In this document: positions 50,578-59,933 of the stretch, in pieces
Numbering within the stretch: position 1 is the stretch's first letter
How the letters are laid out: each line of letters opens with the position of its first letter
Assembly: GCA_046348855.1 (NCBI GenBank)
Contig: JAXMDK010000010.1
Location: forward strand, 1-64,000
Origin: TMP-24 sp046348855
Lineage (GTDB): Bacteria > Pseudomonadota > Alphaproteobacteria > Rhodobacterales > Rhodobacteraceae
Length of the DNA: 64,000 nt
Direction: 5' to 3'
Program-made: the position numbers and the translations under genes
Notes under the pieces: generated by a model
Databases searched by the model: none
The model's input: only the letters and a program-made list of their open reading frames with translations
Told to the model about the DNA's origin: nothing

Positions 50578-51779
50578 GCGGGCGGTGGCCGGACCGGCTT
50601 GCGCGGCGGGCGAGCGTCGCGCCAGATCGGCCAGAAGACGGCCAGCACCAGGGCGAAGGATACCAGCCACAGCGCCCCGGCGATCAGGGTTCCGGGGACG
50701 GCGACCGCGTCATATTCGGCGGCGGCGCAGCGGGCCAGCGTCGCCAGCGGCATCAGCCCGTAAGCCAGCGCCACCGGGCGGGGGGCCACCAGCGGCCGGC
50801 CGGCGTGGCCAAGGCTTGCCCGGGTCAGGATCGACAGGGTCATGCCCCCGACCGCGCCGATCCCCAGCACATGCAGGGCGGAAAGCTCGGGCAGCAGGTT
50901 CAGCGTGGCCGCCGCCCAGGCCAGCAGGCCCACCCCGGCAAAGCCGTAGGACAGGTGCATCGTCCACAGGATCGGCCGGCTCAGCGTCCAGGCCCCCCGC
51001 CACAGCGCCAGCCGCACCAGCGCCACCGTTCCGGCCACTCCGGCCAGTGCCGCCAGCACATACGCCGGCAGGCCCGCCAGGATCGCCGGCCCCAGCGCCA
51101 GCGCCGGCGCCGCCGAGATCACCGCCAGGGCCGCCGGGTTGCGCGGCAGGCGATCCTCGCGCCCCGACGAGACCATCGCGTTGCGGGTAAAGCCCGGGGT
51201 CACGCGGCCGCCGAGGATCAGGATCATCGCCACCAGCCCGAACAACCCGGCCCGCAGCCCCGGTTCGACGCCATTGGCGATCACGCCCAGCCATTCCAGA
51301 TGGCACGAGAGGTTCGCCGCCCAGACCAGCGCCAGCGTCAGCAGAAAGATCATCTGCTGCGGTTTCGGCGCCTTCAGCAGCAGGGTGGCCATCTTGAAGG
51401 CGAGGACCGGCATGAACGACAGGTCGGCCGCCGCCACCAGCGGCGCGGGCAGCGCCCCCGACCACCAGATCGCCAGCCGACCCGCGAGCCACAGGCCGAA
51501 GACCACCGCCATGAACCGCGCCGGCGCGCCCTTGGCCCCGGTCCAGTTCGGCACCGCGGTCATGAAGAAGCCGGCCAGCGCCGCCCCGCCATAGCCGAAG
51601 ATCATCTCGTGCGAATGCCATTGCATCGGCACCATGGCCGGCGCGAAATCGGGCGAGCCGCCGGCATAGACACGGGCCAGGTAAGTCACCCAGATACCGA
51701 TGGCGACCAGCGCAAAGACGCAGGCCGTCAGGAAGAAGATACGGAAGCCCTCGGAAAAGAGCCGTTTCAGGATGGTCAT
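50574..51779 (-). CDS. nnrS: NnrS-family heme-copper membrane protein
   Basis: A 401-residue membrane protein with about twelve helices. NnrS proteins contain heme and copper and relieve NO stress in denitrifiers. Likely ligands and family marks are MQWHSHEMIFGYG near the N-terminus, LSCHLEWLG and MHLSYGFAG. ATG 51779 overlaps the nirI stop. In Paracoccus nirI and nirX are adjacent; here nnrS is inserted between them in the same operon. A second NnrS-like gene starts at 63416. Confidence 0.9.
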   Translation of the reverse strand: MTILKRLFSEGFRIFFLTACVFALVAIGIWVTYLARVYAGGSPDFAPAMVPMQWHSHEMIFGYGGAALAGFFMTAVPNWTGAKGAPARFMAVVFGLWLAGRLAIWWSGALPAPLVAAADLSFMPVLAFKMATLLLKAPKPQQMIFLLTLALVWAANLSCHLEWLGVIANGVEPGLRAGLFGLVAMILILGGRVTPGFTRNAMVSSGREDRLPRNPAALAVISAAPALALGPAILAGLPAYVLAALAGVAGTVALVRLALWRGAWTLSRPILWTMHLSYGFAGVGLLAWAAATLNLLPELSALHVLGIGAVGGMTLSILTRASLGHAGRPLVAPRPVALAYGLMPLATLARCAAAEYDAVAVPGTLIAGALWLVSFALVLAVFWPIWRDARPPRKPVRPPPA

Positions 51780-53791
51780 TGTAAAGTCCCCTCGACGCGG
51801 GCGCGGCGCTTCAGCACCGGACATTGCCCAGCGTCATTCATTGTCACCTGGCAACGCAGGCATAGTACGCACTCATTGGCATTGATCCGCCCGATGGCGT
51901 CGATGGCGCCCACCGTGCATTTCGTCTCGCACAGCCGGCATTCACGCCCGCACTGCGGCCGCCGCTTCAGCCAGTCGAAGACCTTCAGTTTCGCCGGCAG
52001 CGCCAGGCCGGCGCCCAGAGCGCAGACATAGCGGCAATAGAACCGTTCGATGACCAGCCCGGCACCCAGCAGCCCCAGGACGAAGGCGACGAACGGCCAG
52101 GCGCGCACCATCCGAAGGCTGATCGCGGTCTTGAAGGGTTCGGCCTCGGCCAGGAGGATGGCGTCATGCATGGAATAGAAGGACAGCGCCAGGATGGCGA
52201 CAAACAGCGTATACTTGATCACCCAGAGCCGTTCGTGCAACGCCTGCGGCACGGCGATTTGACGCACCCCCAGCCTTTGCGCGGCGATGTTGGTCAGTTC
52301 CTGAAGCGCGCCGAAGGGGCAGAGCCAGCCGCACCAGACCCCGCGCCCCCAGAACAGCATCCCCAGCGCGACGAAGCCCCAAAGGGTGAAGATCACCGGC
52401 TCGATCAGGAAGGTCTCCCAGCGAAAGCCGGTCAGAAGCGCATGGACGAAGGCCACGACCTGCACGACCGACAATTGCCCGTTCAGCCCGATGCCGAGGA
52501 TCAGGAACGCCGCCGCCAGATAGATCGCCCGGCCTCGCCGCCACAGGCCGGGCCGCCGGATGATCCATTCCTGCGCGAAAAGGATCAGCGTCAGCACGAC
52601 GAGCATGGCGCCGACCGCCGCCACCGCCGGGCGCTTGTCGCGCCAGGCCTGCCGCCACAGCGGTTCGGGTTCCGGCGGCGGTTCGGTGCGGAAGGCGTCG
52701 GGCAGCGTGACGGGCAGGGCGATGTCCATGGCGACCTCGCCGGTCGCGGTGGGGCGGCGTGCGATGACATGCAGGGTCAGGGGCCGCAGCGGGTCGATCT
52801 CGTTCGGCAGGGCGAAAAGGCTGATCTCCTTCATCTCGGGTGCATCGGCCAGCGCCAGATGCTTGACCATCTGGTAGCGGTCGGCGGTGGGTTGCCAGCG
52901 GGTGGTGCCTTGTTCGATCTCCAGCCGGTCGAAGCTGCCGGTCTGCTTCCAGTCGGTGCCGCGATGCGATTGCAGGCCCGATGACAGGACGATCAGCGCC
53001 GCGCCGGCATCGCCCAGATTGCCGATGGCGCGGGTAAAGTCCTGCTGGCCCAACAGGTTGCGCCCGACGGTCGGCGGGTCGATCACCCCGGCCCACAGAT
53101 GCAGGAAGTCGCCGGGGCCGGGTTCGACCGGGACCGTCGCGCCGGTCAGCGCCCTGGCCGCCTGGTCCATCCCGACCCGGGTTTCGGCCAGCGCGCCCAT
53201 CGCCAGAAGCCGGTCCCAGGTCGCCGGGCGAAAGGTCAGCCGGTCGATCCCGGCGCCCTGCAACAGCCCGCGCCCCAGCGCCAGCGTCCGCGCCGTGCGC
53301 AGGATGCCGTCGCGGATCACGCCGGTCGACACCGTCGCCCGCGCGATCACCGGCGGCAGGTCGCCGGCGTCGGGGCCCGCAGCCTTGAGGTCATGGCCGG
53401 CGAACCCGGCGACATAAGCGGCGATGTCGGCGTCGGAGATGCCCAGGGTCAGCACCGGCTCGCTGTGGCGGATCAGAAGCGCCCCGGCGATCCGCGCCTG
53501 CAGGTCGACCGCCACCAGGACATCGAGGGGTCGCCCGGAATAGCCGACCGACCCCGCGATCTCCCAGGTCGAGCCGATCTCGCCGGCGATCTTGCCCGCC
53601 TGCATCACCTCCCAGCCCGGCACGCCGGCCTCGATCCGCGTGATCTGGACCGAGCCGCCCAGCCCCAGAAGGGCGGCCGCCTGCGCGGCGGTGGGGGGAG
53701 TCAGTTCGACCGCCTCGTCGGCCACCAGCTCGCCGGCTGCGGCGACCGAAGGCAGAAGCAGCAGGCAGAAGATCAGGCGCAGAAGTCGCAT
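51776..53791 (-). CDS. nirI: NirI, NosR-like membrane flavo-iron-sulfur protein
   Basis: A 671-residue protein with a signal peptide, a periplasmic FMN-binding domain (about 75-180), a central membrane region with several helices from about 400, and C-terminal 4Fe-4S sites (CGWLCPFG, CRYVCALG, CGRECRLCETKC and CVLCLRCQ). NirI and NosR share this architecture. Divergent location beside nirS and the presence of nirX identify it as NirI, which is needed for nirS expression and electron supply. The shared gap to nirS holds a Dnr/Nnr box. Confidence 0.88.
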   Translation of the reverse strand: MRLLRLIFCLLLLPSVAAAGELVADEAVELTPPTAAQAAALLGLGGSVQITRIEAGVPGWEVMQAGKIAGEIGSTWEIAGSVGYSGRPLDVLVAVDLQARIAGALLIRHSEPVLTLGISDADIAAYVAGFAGHDLKAAGPDAGDLPPVIARATVSTGVIRDGILRTARTLALGRGLLQGAGIDRLTFRPATWDRLLAMGALAETRVGMDQAARALTGATVPVEPGPGDFLHLWAGVIDPPTVGRNLLGQQDFTRAIGNLGDAGAALIVLSSGLQSHRGTDWKQTGSFDRLEIEQGTTRWQPTADRYQMVKHLALADAPEMKEISLFALPNEIDPLRPLTLHVIARRPTATGEVAMDIALPVTLPDAFRTEPPPEPEPLWRQAWRDKRPAVAAVGAMLVVLTLILFAQEWIIRRPGLWRRGRAIYLAAAFLILGIGLNGQLSVVQVVAFVHALLTGFRWETFLIEPVIFTLWGFVALGMLFWGRGVWCGWLCPFGALQELTNIAAQRLGVRQIAVPQALHERLWVIKYTLFVAILALSFYSMHDAILLAEAEPFKTAISLRMVRAWPFVAFVLGLLGAGLVIERFYCRYVCALGAGLALPAKLKVFDWLKRRPQCGRECRLCETKCTVGAIDAIGRINANECVLCLRCQVTMNDAGQCPVLKRRARVEGTLQ

Positions 53792-53846
53792 CACTTGGTC
53801 CCGGCGAAAGTCGGGCGGACCCTGCGACAGAGCGTCCCGGTCTGCC

Positions 53847-53860
53847 TTAACGAAAGTCAA
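53847..53860. promoter_or_regulatory. Nnr/Dnr box between nirI and nirS
   Basis: TTAAC-GAAA-GTCAA matches the NO-responsive FNR-type dyad exactly in both half-sites. It lies 61 bases before nirS and 56 bases before nirI, so one regulator could activate both directions. Confidence 0.8.
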
Positions 53861-53920
53861 GGAAATGTGATCGCAGCCCTCGCATGGTCCGGCCGGCCTC
53901 ACCAGCAAACGGAGATTACC

Positions 53921-55678
53921 ATGTTCACCCGAGCCACTTCCGCCAGGGCCCTTCTGTGGAGTGGGGCAGCGCTTGTGCTGGCCGCGCTTCCCGCGTTGTC
54001 GGAAACGAAGCCCGCCTCGCATGGCGACACGCCCGATGCCTCCTACCAGGCGTCGATGACGACGCTGGGCCAGTTGAACCTCGAGATTCCGGGGCTCAAG
54101 CCCGACGATCCGATCCTGTCGCCCGAAGATTTCAACGAGGCCAAGACCATCTACTTCGAGCGCTGCGCCGGCTGCCACGGTGTGCTGCGCAAGGGGGCCA
54201 CGGGCAAGCCGCTGACCACCGACATCACCCGCAAGAACGGCTATGACTACCTGCAGAGCTTCATCACCTATGGCTCGCCCGCCGGCATGCCCAACTGGGG
54301 CAGTTCGGGCCAGCTGACCGAAAAGCAGGTGGACCTCATGGCCAAGTACCTGCTGCTTGAACCGCCGCAGCCGCCGGAATGGGGCATGAAGGACATCAAG
54401 GAAAGCTGGAAAGTCCTGATCAAGCCCGAGGACCGTCCGACGAAGAAGGAAAACGACTGGGACATCGAAAACCTGATGTCCGTCACCTTGCGCGATGCGG
54501 GCGAAGTGGCGCTGATCGACGGTTCGACCTATGAAATCCGCGACATCATCAAGACCGGCTATGCCGTCCATATCAGCCGCATGTCGGCTTCGGGGCGCTA
54601 TCTGTTCGTGATCGGCCGCGACGGCGTCGTCAACATGATCGACCTGTGGATGAAGGAACCGGCCTCGGTCGCCACGATCCGCATCGGGCTTGAGGCGCGG
54701 TCGGTCGAAACCTCGAAATTCGAGGGCTTCGAGGACAAGTACGCCATCGCCGGCGCGTACTGGCCGCCGCAATACGTCATCATGGACGGCCAGACGCTGG
54801 AGCCGCTGAAGATCGAATCCACCCGTGGCATGACCGAGGACGAGCAGGAATATCACCCCGAGCCGCGGGTGGCCTCGATCGTCGCCAGCCACTTCCACCC
54901 GGAATTTATCGTCAACGTCAAGGAAACCGGCAAGATCCTGATCGTCGACTATTCCGACCTGAAGAACCTGAAGACCACCGAAATCGAGGCCGAACGGTTC
55001 CTGCATGACGGCGGGTTCGACAGCACCAAGCGCTACTTCATGGTGGCGGCCAATGCCCGCAACAAGGTGGCGATCATCGACACCAAGGACGACAAGCTGG
55101 TCGGCGTGATCGACTCGGGCGGCGAAAAGCCGCACCCCGGCCGCGGCGCCAACTTCAACCACCCGGTCTACGGGCCGGTCTGGGCGACCTCGCACCTTGG
55201 CAACGAGGCGATCTCGCTGATCGGCACCGATCCGGTTGGCCACCCGGACAATGCCTGGAAGGTGGTCGATACCTTCTCGGGCCTGGGCGGCGGTGCCCTG
55301 TTCATCAAGACCAACCCGAAGTCGGACCATCTTTATGTCGATGTGACGCTGAACCCCGATGCCGAAACCTCGGGCTCGGTCGCGGTTTATGACATCTCGA
55401 AGATGGGCGGCGACCCGAACGTCGAGCCCAAGTTCAAGACCCTGCCCATCGCCGAATGGGCCGGCATCACCGATGGCCAGCCGCGCGTGGTGCAGCCCGA
55501 GTTCAACAAGCAGGGAACCGAAGTCTGGTTCTCGGTCTGGAACGGCAAGGACAAGGAAAGCGCCATCGTGGTGATCGACGACAAGACGCTCGAGCTGAAG
55601 AAGGTGATCAAGGATAAGCGCCTGATCACGCCCACCGGCAAGTTCAACGTCGCCAACACCCGCGACGACATCTACTGA
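53921..55678 (+). CDS. nirS: Cytochrome cd1 nitrite reductase NirS
   Basis: A 585-residue periplasmic enzyme that reduces nitrite to NO. Signal peptide about 1-27 (AALPALS-ET). The cytochrome c domain has CAGCH at about 83-87, and the eight-bladed propeller for heme d1 covers about 150-585, with the HFHPEFIVNVKETG segment supplying active-site histidines. The ATG has GGAGA 5 bases upstream. It starts the nir operon under a Dnr/Nnr box. Confidence 0.97.
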   Translation: MFTRATSARALLWSGAALVLAALPALSETKPASHGDTPDASYQASMTTLGQLNLEIPGLKPDDPILSPEDFNEAKTIYFERCAGCHGVLRKGATGKPLTTDITRKNGYDYLQSFITYGSPAGMPNWGSSGQLTEKQVDLMAKYLLLEPPQPPEWGMKDIKESWKVLIKPEDRPTKKENDWDIENLMSVTLRDAGEVALIDGSTYEIRDIIKTGYAVHISRMSASGRYLFVIGRDGVVNMIDLWMKEPASVATIRIGLEARSVETSKFEGFEDKYAIAGAYWPPQYVIMDGQTLEPLKIESTRGMTEDEQEYHPEPRVASIVASHFHPEFIVNVKETGKILIVDYSDLKNLKTTEIEAERFLHDGGFDSTKRYFMVAANARNKVAIIDTKDDKLVGVIDSGGEKPHPGRGANFNHPVYGPVWATSHLGNEAISLIGTDPVGHPDNAWKVVDTFSGLGGGALFIKTNPKSDHLYVDVTLNPDAETSGSVAVYDISKMGGDPNVEPKFKTLPIAEWAGITDGQPRVVQPEFNKQGTEVWFSVWNGKDKESAIVVIDDKTLELKKVIKDKRLITPTGKFNVANTRDDIY

Positions 55679-55699
55679 CGGCCGCGTCGTCGTGAAACC

Positions 55700-55729
55700 G
55701 GCGGGGCGCCTGTCCCTTGGCGCCCCGCC
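55700..55729. promoter_or_regulatory. Hairpin between nirS and nirE
   Basis: GGCGGGGCGCC and GGCGCCCCGCC form an 11-base-pair stem with an 8-base loop, 21 bases after the nirS stop. It probably protects the nirS transcript or causes partial termination, so that the abundant enzyme is made in excess over heme d1 biosynthesis proteins. Confidence 0.6.
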
Positions 55730-55753
55730 ACCCCCTCTCCTTTCGGAAGCGCC

Positions 55754-56557
55754 ATGAAAGATCATCTGACCGATTTTCCCGCCGGCACGATCCTCTTGAT
55801 CGGCGCGGGGCCGGGCGATCCCGACCTCCTGACGGTCAAGGCGCTGAAGGCGATCGGGGCGGCCGATGTCGTCGTGCACGACCGGCTGGTCAGCCCCGAG
55901 ATCATGGCGCTGGTGCCCGGTGCGACGCGCTGCATCGACGTGGGCAAGCTGCCCAAGCACCACAAGGTTCCGCAAGAGGCGATCAACGCGCTTCTGATCG
56001 ACTTGGCGACCCAGGGCCTGCGCGTCGCGCGGCTGAAGGGCGGCGATCCCTTGATCTTCGGACGGGGCAGCGAAGAGGCCGAGGCCGCGCGCGCCGCCGG
56101 CATCGCCGTGCATTACGTGCCCGGCATCACCTCGGCCCAGGGTGCGGCTTCCTCGACCGGCGTGCCCCTGACCCATCGCGGCCTCGCCTCGGGCGTGCGC
56201 TATGTCACCGGCCACCGCGCCCGCGATGCGGTGCTTGATCTTGACTGGGCTTCGCTGGCCGATCCGGCGACGACGCTGGTCGTCTACATGGGCGTCTCGA
56301 ACATTGCCGAGATCGCCCTGCAACTGATCCGCCACGGGCTGCCGCCGCTGACCCCGGTGCTGGCCGTGGCATCGGCCACCACCCCGCGCGAGACGCGGCT
56401 TCTGTCGGCGCTGGCCTCGATCGGCACCGATGCGGCGCGGCTGCCGGCCGAGGTTCCGGTGCTGTTCGTCATCGGCAAGGTGGCGGGCCTTTACCTGTCG
56501 ATCGCCGAGCTTGATGCGGCCGTCTATGCCGGGCCGGGTATGGCGGCCTATGCGTAG
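55754..56557 (+). CDS. nirE: Uroporphyrinogen-III C-methyltransferase NirE
   Basis: A 267-residue SAM-dependent methyltransferase of the CobA/CysG family: LIGAGPGDPDLLTVKA (about 15-30), VHDRLVS, ARLKGGDPLIFGRG and TLVVYMGV. It makes precorrin-2, the first committed step of heme d1. Its place in a nir operon justifies the NirE name. It overlaps nirC. Confidence 0.95.
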   Translation: MKDHLTDFPAGTILLIGAGPGDPDLLTVKALKAIGAADVVVHDRLVSPEIMALVPGATRCIDVGKLPKHHKVPQEAINALLIDLATQGLRVARLKGGDPLIFGRGSEEAEAARAAGIAVHYVPGITSAQGAASSTGVPLTHRGLASGVRYVTGHRARDAVLDLDWASLADPATTLVVYMGVSNIAEIALQLIRHGLPPLTPVLAVASATTPRETRLLSALASIGTDAARLPAEVPVLFVIGKVAGLYLSIAELDAAVYAGPGMAAYA

Positions 56558-56849
56558 CCTCGTGGCCCTTCTGGCGCTGAGCCTTCCGGCGGCCGCCGAC
56601 ATTCCCGCCCCGCGCGCCGCCGAGTTGCAGCACATGGTGTTGCAGGATTGCGGATCGTGCCACGGGCTGACCCGCAAGGGCGGGCTGGGCCTGCCGCTGA
56701 CGCCCGAGGCGCTGGCCGACAAGCCGGCCGCCGGCCTGACCGAGATCATCCTGGATGGCGTGCCCGGAACCGCCATGCCGCCCTGGCGCCCGCTTCTGAC
56801 CAGGGACGAGGCCGCCTGGATTGCCAACTATCTGAAAACGCAGGAGTAA
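56550..56849 (+). CDS. nirC: Cytochrome c55x NirC
   Basis: A 99-residue small periplasmic cytochrome c with a short signal peptide (SLPAAA-DI). Heme site CGSCH at about 36-40 and an axial Met probably in GTAMPPW. NirC donates electrons to NirS or helps heme d1 biosynthesis. ATG 56550 overlaps the nirE stop; nirF follows after 3 bases. Confidence 0.9.
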   Translation: MRSLVALLALSLPAAADIPAPRAAELQHMVLQDCGSCHGLTRKGGLGLPLTPEALADKPAAGLTEIILDGVPGTAMPPWRPLLTRDEAAWIANYLKTQE

Positions 56850-56852
56850 CCC

Positions 56853-58013
56853 ATGCGCAGGTCTTTCGGGGAAATGCTTCTGGCCGCGGCCCTGACCCTG
56901 TCGCCCTTCGCCGCATATGCCGACGACATCCACGCCACTGGCGATCTGGGTCTTGTCGTCGAGCGCGCGGCCGGCTCGGTCCTGCTGGTCGACCGCTCCG
57001 ACCGCGCGGCGCTGGGCCGGATCGAGGGGCTGGGCGATCTGTCGCACGCCTCGCTGACCTATTCGCCGGATGAACGCTACGCCTATGTCTTTGGCCGCGA
57101 CGGCGGGCTTTCCAAGGTCGATCTGGTGACCGAAAAGCTGGTCGCCCGCACCGTGCAGGCCGGCAATTCCATCGGCGGGGCGATTTCCGACGATGGCAGG
57201 CTGGTCGCGGTGTCGAACTACGAACCCGGCGGGGTGAAGGTGTTCGACGCAGACACGCTGAAACTGGTCGCCGACATCCCGGCCGCGGGCAAGACCATCG
57301 GCCTGGTCGATGTGCCGGGCCGCCGCTTCGCCTGGGCGGTGTGGGATACGGGCGAGGTGTTCCTGGGCGATTTCTCGGGTGCGGCCCCCAAGGTCACGAT
57401 GATCGGCAATGCCGGCAAGAACCCGTTCGACGCGGTGCTGACCAACGACGCGCATACCTATCTGGTCGGCCTCTTTGGCGAAAAGGGCGTGACCGCCTTC
57501 GACCTCTGGTCCGACCATCCCGAACCCCGCCGCTTCCTGACCGACTACGGCAAGGACGGCGAGGACATGCCGGTCTACAAGATGCCCCACCTGCAAAGCT
57601 GGGCCTTCACCGAAGGCCAATATGCGCTGCCCGCGGTCGGACGGCATGAAGTCCTGTGGGTGAACCGCGACAGCCTGGAGCAGGTGGCCGCAACCCCGGT
57701 CGCCGGCCAGCCGGTCTTCATCATCGAACAGCCGGCCTCGCCTTTCGTCTGGGTGAATTTCGCCCTGCCCGACAATGACACCGTTCAGGTGGTGGACAGC
57801 CGCAGCCATCAGGTCGTGGCGACGCTGAAGCCCGGAAAGGCGATCCTGCACATGGAATTCGCGCCGCGCGGCGCCGAGGTGTGGATGTCGGCCCGCGACG
57901 ACAACAAGGTGGTGATCTATTCGACCGCGACCCGTGAAAAGCTGGCCGAGGTTCCGGCGCAGTCGCCCTCGGGCATCTTCTTCACCGACCGCGCCCATCA
58001 GCCGGGATTGTGA
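56853..58013 (+). CDS. nirF: NirF, heme d1 biosynthesis protein
   Basis: A 386-residue beta-propeller protein related to the d1 domain of NirS, with an N-terminal signal sequence (SPFAAYA-DD). NirF acts as the dehydrogenase-like late-step protein in heme d1 synthesis in the periplasm. Repeated YSPDERYAYVFGRDG-type blades are visible. It lies between nirC and nirDL. Confidence 0.92.
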   Translation: MRRSFGEMLLAAALTLSPFAAYADDIHATGDLGLVVERAAGSVLLVDRSDRAALGRIEGLGDLSHASLTYSPDERYAYVFGRDGGLSKVDLVTEKLVARTVQAGNSIGGAISDDGRLVAVSNYEPGGVKVFDADTLKLVADIPAAGKTIGLVDVPGRRFAWAVWDTGEVFLGDFSGAAPKVTMIGNAGKNPFDAVLTNDAHTYLVGLFGEKGVTAFDLWSDHPEPRRFLTDYGKDGEDMPVYKMPHLQSWAFTEGQYALPAVGRHEVLWVNRDSLEQVAATPVAGQPVFIIEQPASPFVWVNFALPDNDTVQVVDSRSHQVVATLKPGKAILHMEFAPRGAEVWMSARDDNKVVIYSTATREKLAEVPAQSPSGIFFTDRAHQPGL

Positions 58014-58015
58014 CG

Positions 58016-58984
58016 ATGGAGCCTGTCGACCTGCGCCTGATGGACGAATTCCAGCGCGACCTGCCGCTGGTCCGCCGGCCCTTCGCGGCCATCGGCGAAA
58101 GGCTGGGGCTGGCCGAGGCTGAGGTTCTGGCCCGTCTTGCCCGCCTTCAGGCGCAGGGCGCGGTGGCGCGGGTCGGGGCGACGGTGCGGCCGAACACCGC
58201 CGGGGCCTCGACGCTTTGCGCGATGGCCGTGCCCGAGGCCCGGGTCGATGCGGTGGCAGAGCTGGTCGGGGCCGAGCCGGGGGTGAACCATTCCTACCTG
58301 CGCGAGGATCTGTGGAACCTTTGGTTCGTCGCCACCGCCGCCGATGCTGGCGCCTTGGCTGCGACGCTGGCGCGGATCAGGGCGGCCACCGGCCTGGGGC
58401 TTCTGGACCTGCCGATGGAGCGCGCCTTCAACATCGACCTGGGTTTCCGGCTGAGGGGCGGGCGGACGGCGATGGCTCCCGACCGGCCCGCCCTGCCGAT
58501 GGTGCTGACCGGGGCCGACCGTCAGATCCTTGCCGCACTGTCGTCCGGCCTGCCGCTGGTTTCCCGTCCGTTCGCGGCGCTGGGCCTGCCCGAGGCCGAG
58601 GTCCTGGCCCGCATCGAAAGGCTGTGCGCGGCGCGCATCATCACCCGGCTGGGGGTGATCCTGCGCCATCGACCCCTGGGCTACCGGGCCAATGCGATGG
58701 TGGTCTGGGACCTGGCCCCGGCGCTGGTCCCCGCCGCCGGGCTGGCGCTGGCCGCCCTGCCGGGCATCACGCTCTGCTATCAGCGCCGGACGGTGCCCGG
58801 CCTCTGGCCCTATGCGCTTTACTCGATGATCCACGCCCAGAGTCGGCCCGAGGCGCTGGCGGTGCTGGCCGAGGCCCGCGCCCTGCCGGAGCTGGCCGGG
58901 GCTGCCTTTCGGCCGCTTTTCTCGACCCGCTGCTTCAAGCAGACCAGCGCGCTGATCGGCCAGCCGGAAGGCAGGGCCGCATGA
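58016..58984 (+). CDS. nirDL: NirDL fusion, siroheme decarboxylase
   Basis: A fused protein of about 322 residues with two AsnC/Lrp-like repeats: residues 1-155 (NirD-like) and 165-320 (NirL-like). Each has a winged helix and a RAM-like domain; NHSYLREDLWNLWFV and CYQRRTVPGLWPYALYSMIH are the two siroheme-binding pockets. It removes carboxyl groups from siroheme with NirG and NirH. ATG 58016 directly follows nirF; a TTG-type start a few bases upstream overlaps nirF. The stop overlaps nirG. Confidence 0.9.
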   Translation: MEPVDLRLMDEFQRDLPLVRRPFAAIGERLGLAEAEVLARLARLQAQGAVARVGATVRPNTAGASTLCAMAVPEARVDAVAELVGAEPGVNHSYLREDLWNLWFVATAADAGALAATLARIRAATGLGLLDLPMERAFNIDLGFRLRGGRTAMAPDRPALPMVLTGADRQILAALSSGLPLVSRPFAALGLPEAEVLARIERLCAARIITRLGVILRHRPLGYRANAMVVWDLAPALVPAAGLALAALPGITLCYQRRTVPGLWPYALYSMIHAQSRPEALAVLAEARALPELAGAAFRPLFSTRCFKQTSALIGQPEGRAA

Positions 58985-59454
58985 GTCGCCAGCCCCTTTC
59001 GCCGGACGCGCTGGATGGCACCGACCGCGCCATCCTGAACGCGCTGCAGGACGGCTTTCCGCTGGCGCCGCACCCGTTCGCCACGGCGGCCGCGCCGCTG
59101 GGGCTGAACGAAGAGACGCTTCTGGCCCGCCTTACCCGCCTGCGCGAGATCGGCGCGATCACCCGGTTCGGCCCTTTCTTCGACGCCGAGGCGATGGGTG
59201 GCGCCTTCTGCCTGTGCGCGATGGAGGTCCCCGAGGCCGATTTCGACGGGGTCGTCGCTTTGGTCAACGCGGCCCCCGAGGTCGCGCACAATTATGAACG
59301 CCTGCACCGGCTGAACCTGTGGTTCGTGCTGGCCTGCGAGAGGCCCGACGGGATCGAAGCGGCTGCCCGGCGCATCGAGGGAGAGACCGGGCTGAGCGTC
59401 CTGCGCTTTCCCAAGGAACGCGAATATTTCATCGGCTTCCAGGTCAAGGCATGA
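58981..59454 (+). CDS. nirG: NirG, siroheme decarboxylase subunit
   Basis: A 157-residue Lrp/AsnC-like protein with HTH-like N-terminus and the HNYERLHRLNLWFVLAC siroheme pocket. It works with NirH and NirDL to make 12,18-didecarboxysiroheme on the way to heme d1. It overlaps both neighbours by 4 bases. Confidence 0.92.
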   Translation: MSRQPLSPDALDGTDRAILNALQDGFPLAPHPFATAAAPLGLNEETLLARLTRLREIGAITRFGPFFDAEAMGGAFCLCAMEVPEADFDGVVALVNAAPEVAHNYERLHRLNLWFVLACERPDGIEAAARRIEGETGLSVLRFPKEREYFIGFQVKA

Positions 59455-59933
59455 TGATCGACCAGACCGACCGCAAACTGATCGCCGCCACGGCAGAGGG
59501 GCTGCCGCTGACGCCCGAACCCTATGCCGAGGTCGGCCGTCGGCTGGGCCTGCCCGAGGCCGAGGTGATTGCCCGCCTGCGCGCGTTGCAGGACCGCGGC
59601 ATCGTTCGCCGCATCGCCATCGCGCCGAACCATTACGCGCTGGGCATGACCGCCAACGGCATGAGCGTCTGGGACGTCGAGGATGTCTGCGTCGACAGCC
59701 TGGGCGCCAGGGTCGGCGCGCTGCCCTTCGTTAGCCACTGCTACCGCCGCCCCCGCGCGCCGGGCTGGCCCTACAACCTGTTCGCCATGCTGCACGGTTC
59801 GTCCCGCCCCGAGGTCGAGGCCAAGCGCGCCGAGGTCGCGGCGCTGCTCGGCCCCGCCTGCCTCGGGTCCGACATCCTCTATTCCACGCGCATCCTGAAA
59901 AAGACCGGGCTGCGCCTGACCGGAGACGCCTGA
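59451..59933 (+). CDS. nirH: NirH, siroheme decarboxylase subunit
   Basis: A 160-residue Lrp/AsnC-like protein with HTH-like start and SHCYRRPRAPGWPYNLFAML, the second type of siroheme pocket. Partner of NirG. Two ATG codons in tandem (59451, 59454) can start it. Its stop overlaps the nirJ start. Confidence 0.92.
   Translation: MMIDQTDRKLIAATAEGLPLTPEPYAEVGRRLGLPEAEVIARLRALQDRGIVRRIAIAPNHYALGMTANGMSVWDVEDVCVDSLGARVGALPFVSHCYRRPRAPGWPYNLFAMLHGSSRPEVEAKRAEVAALLGPACLGSDILYSTRILKKTGLRLTGDA

Noticed and set aside
51776..53791. Assignment as NosR for nitrous oxide reductase
   Set aside because: The architecture is shared, but the divergent nirS and adjacent nirX favour NirI, and no nosZ or nosDFY is present in the window.
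53792..56827. Extension of the nirI frame upstream through the nirS region on the minus strand
   Set aside because: The true nirI start with signal peptide is at 53791; the upstream part is antisense to nirS and nirE.
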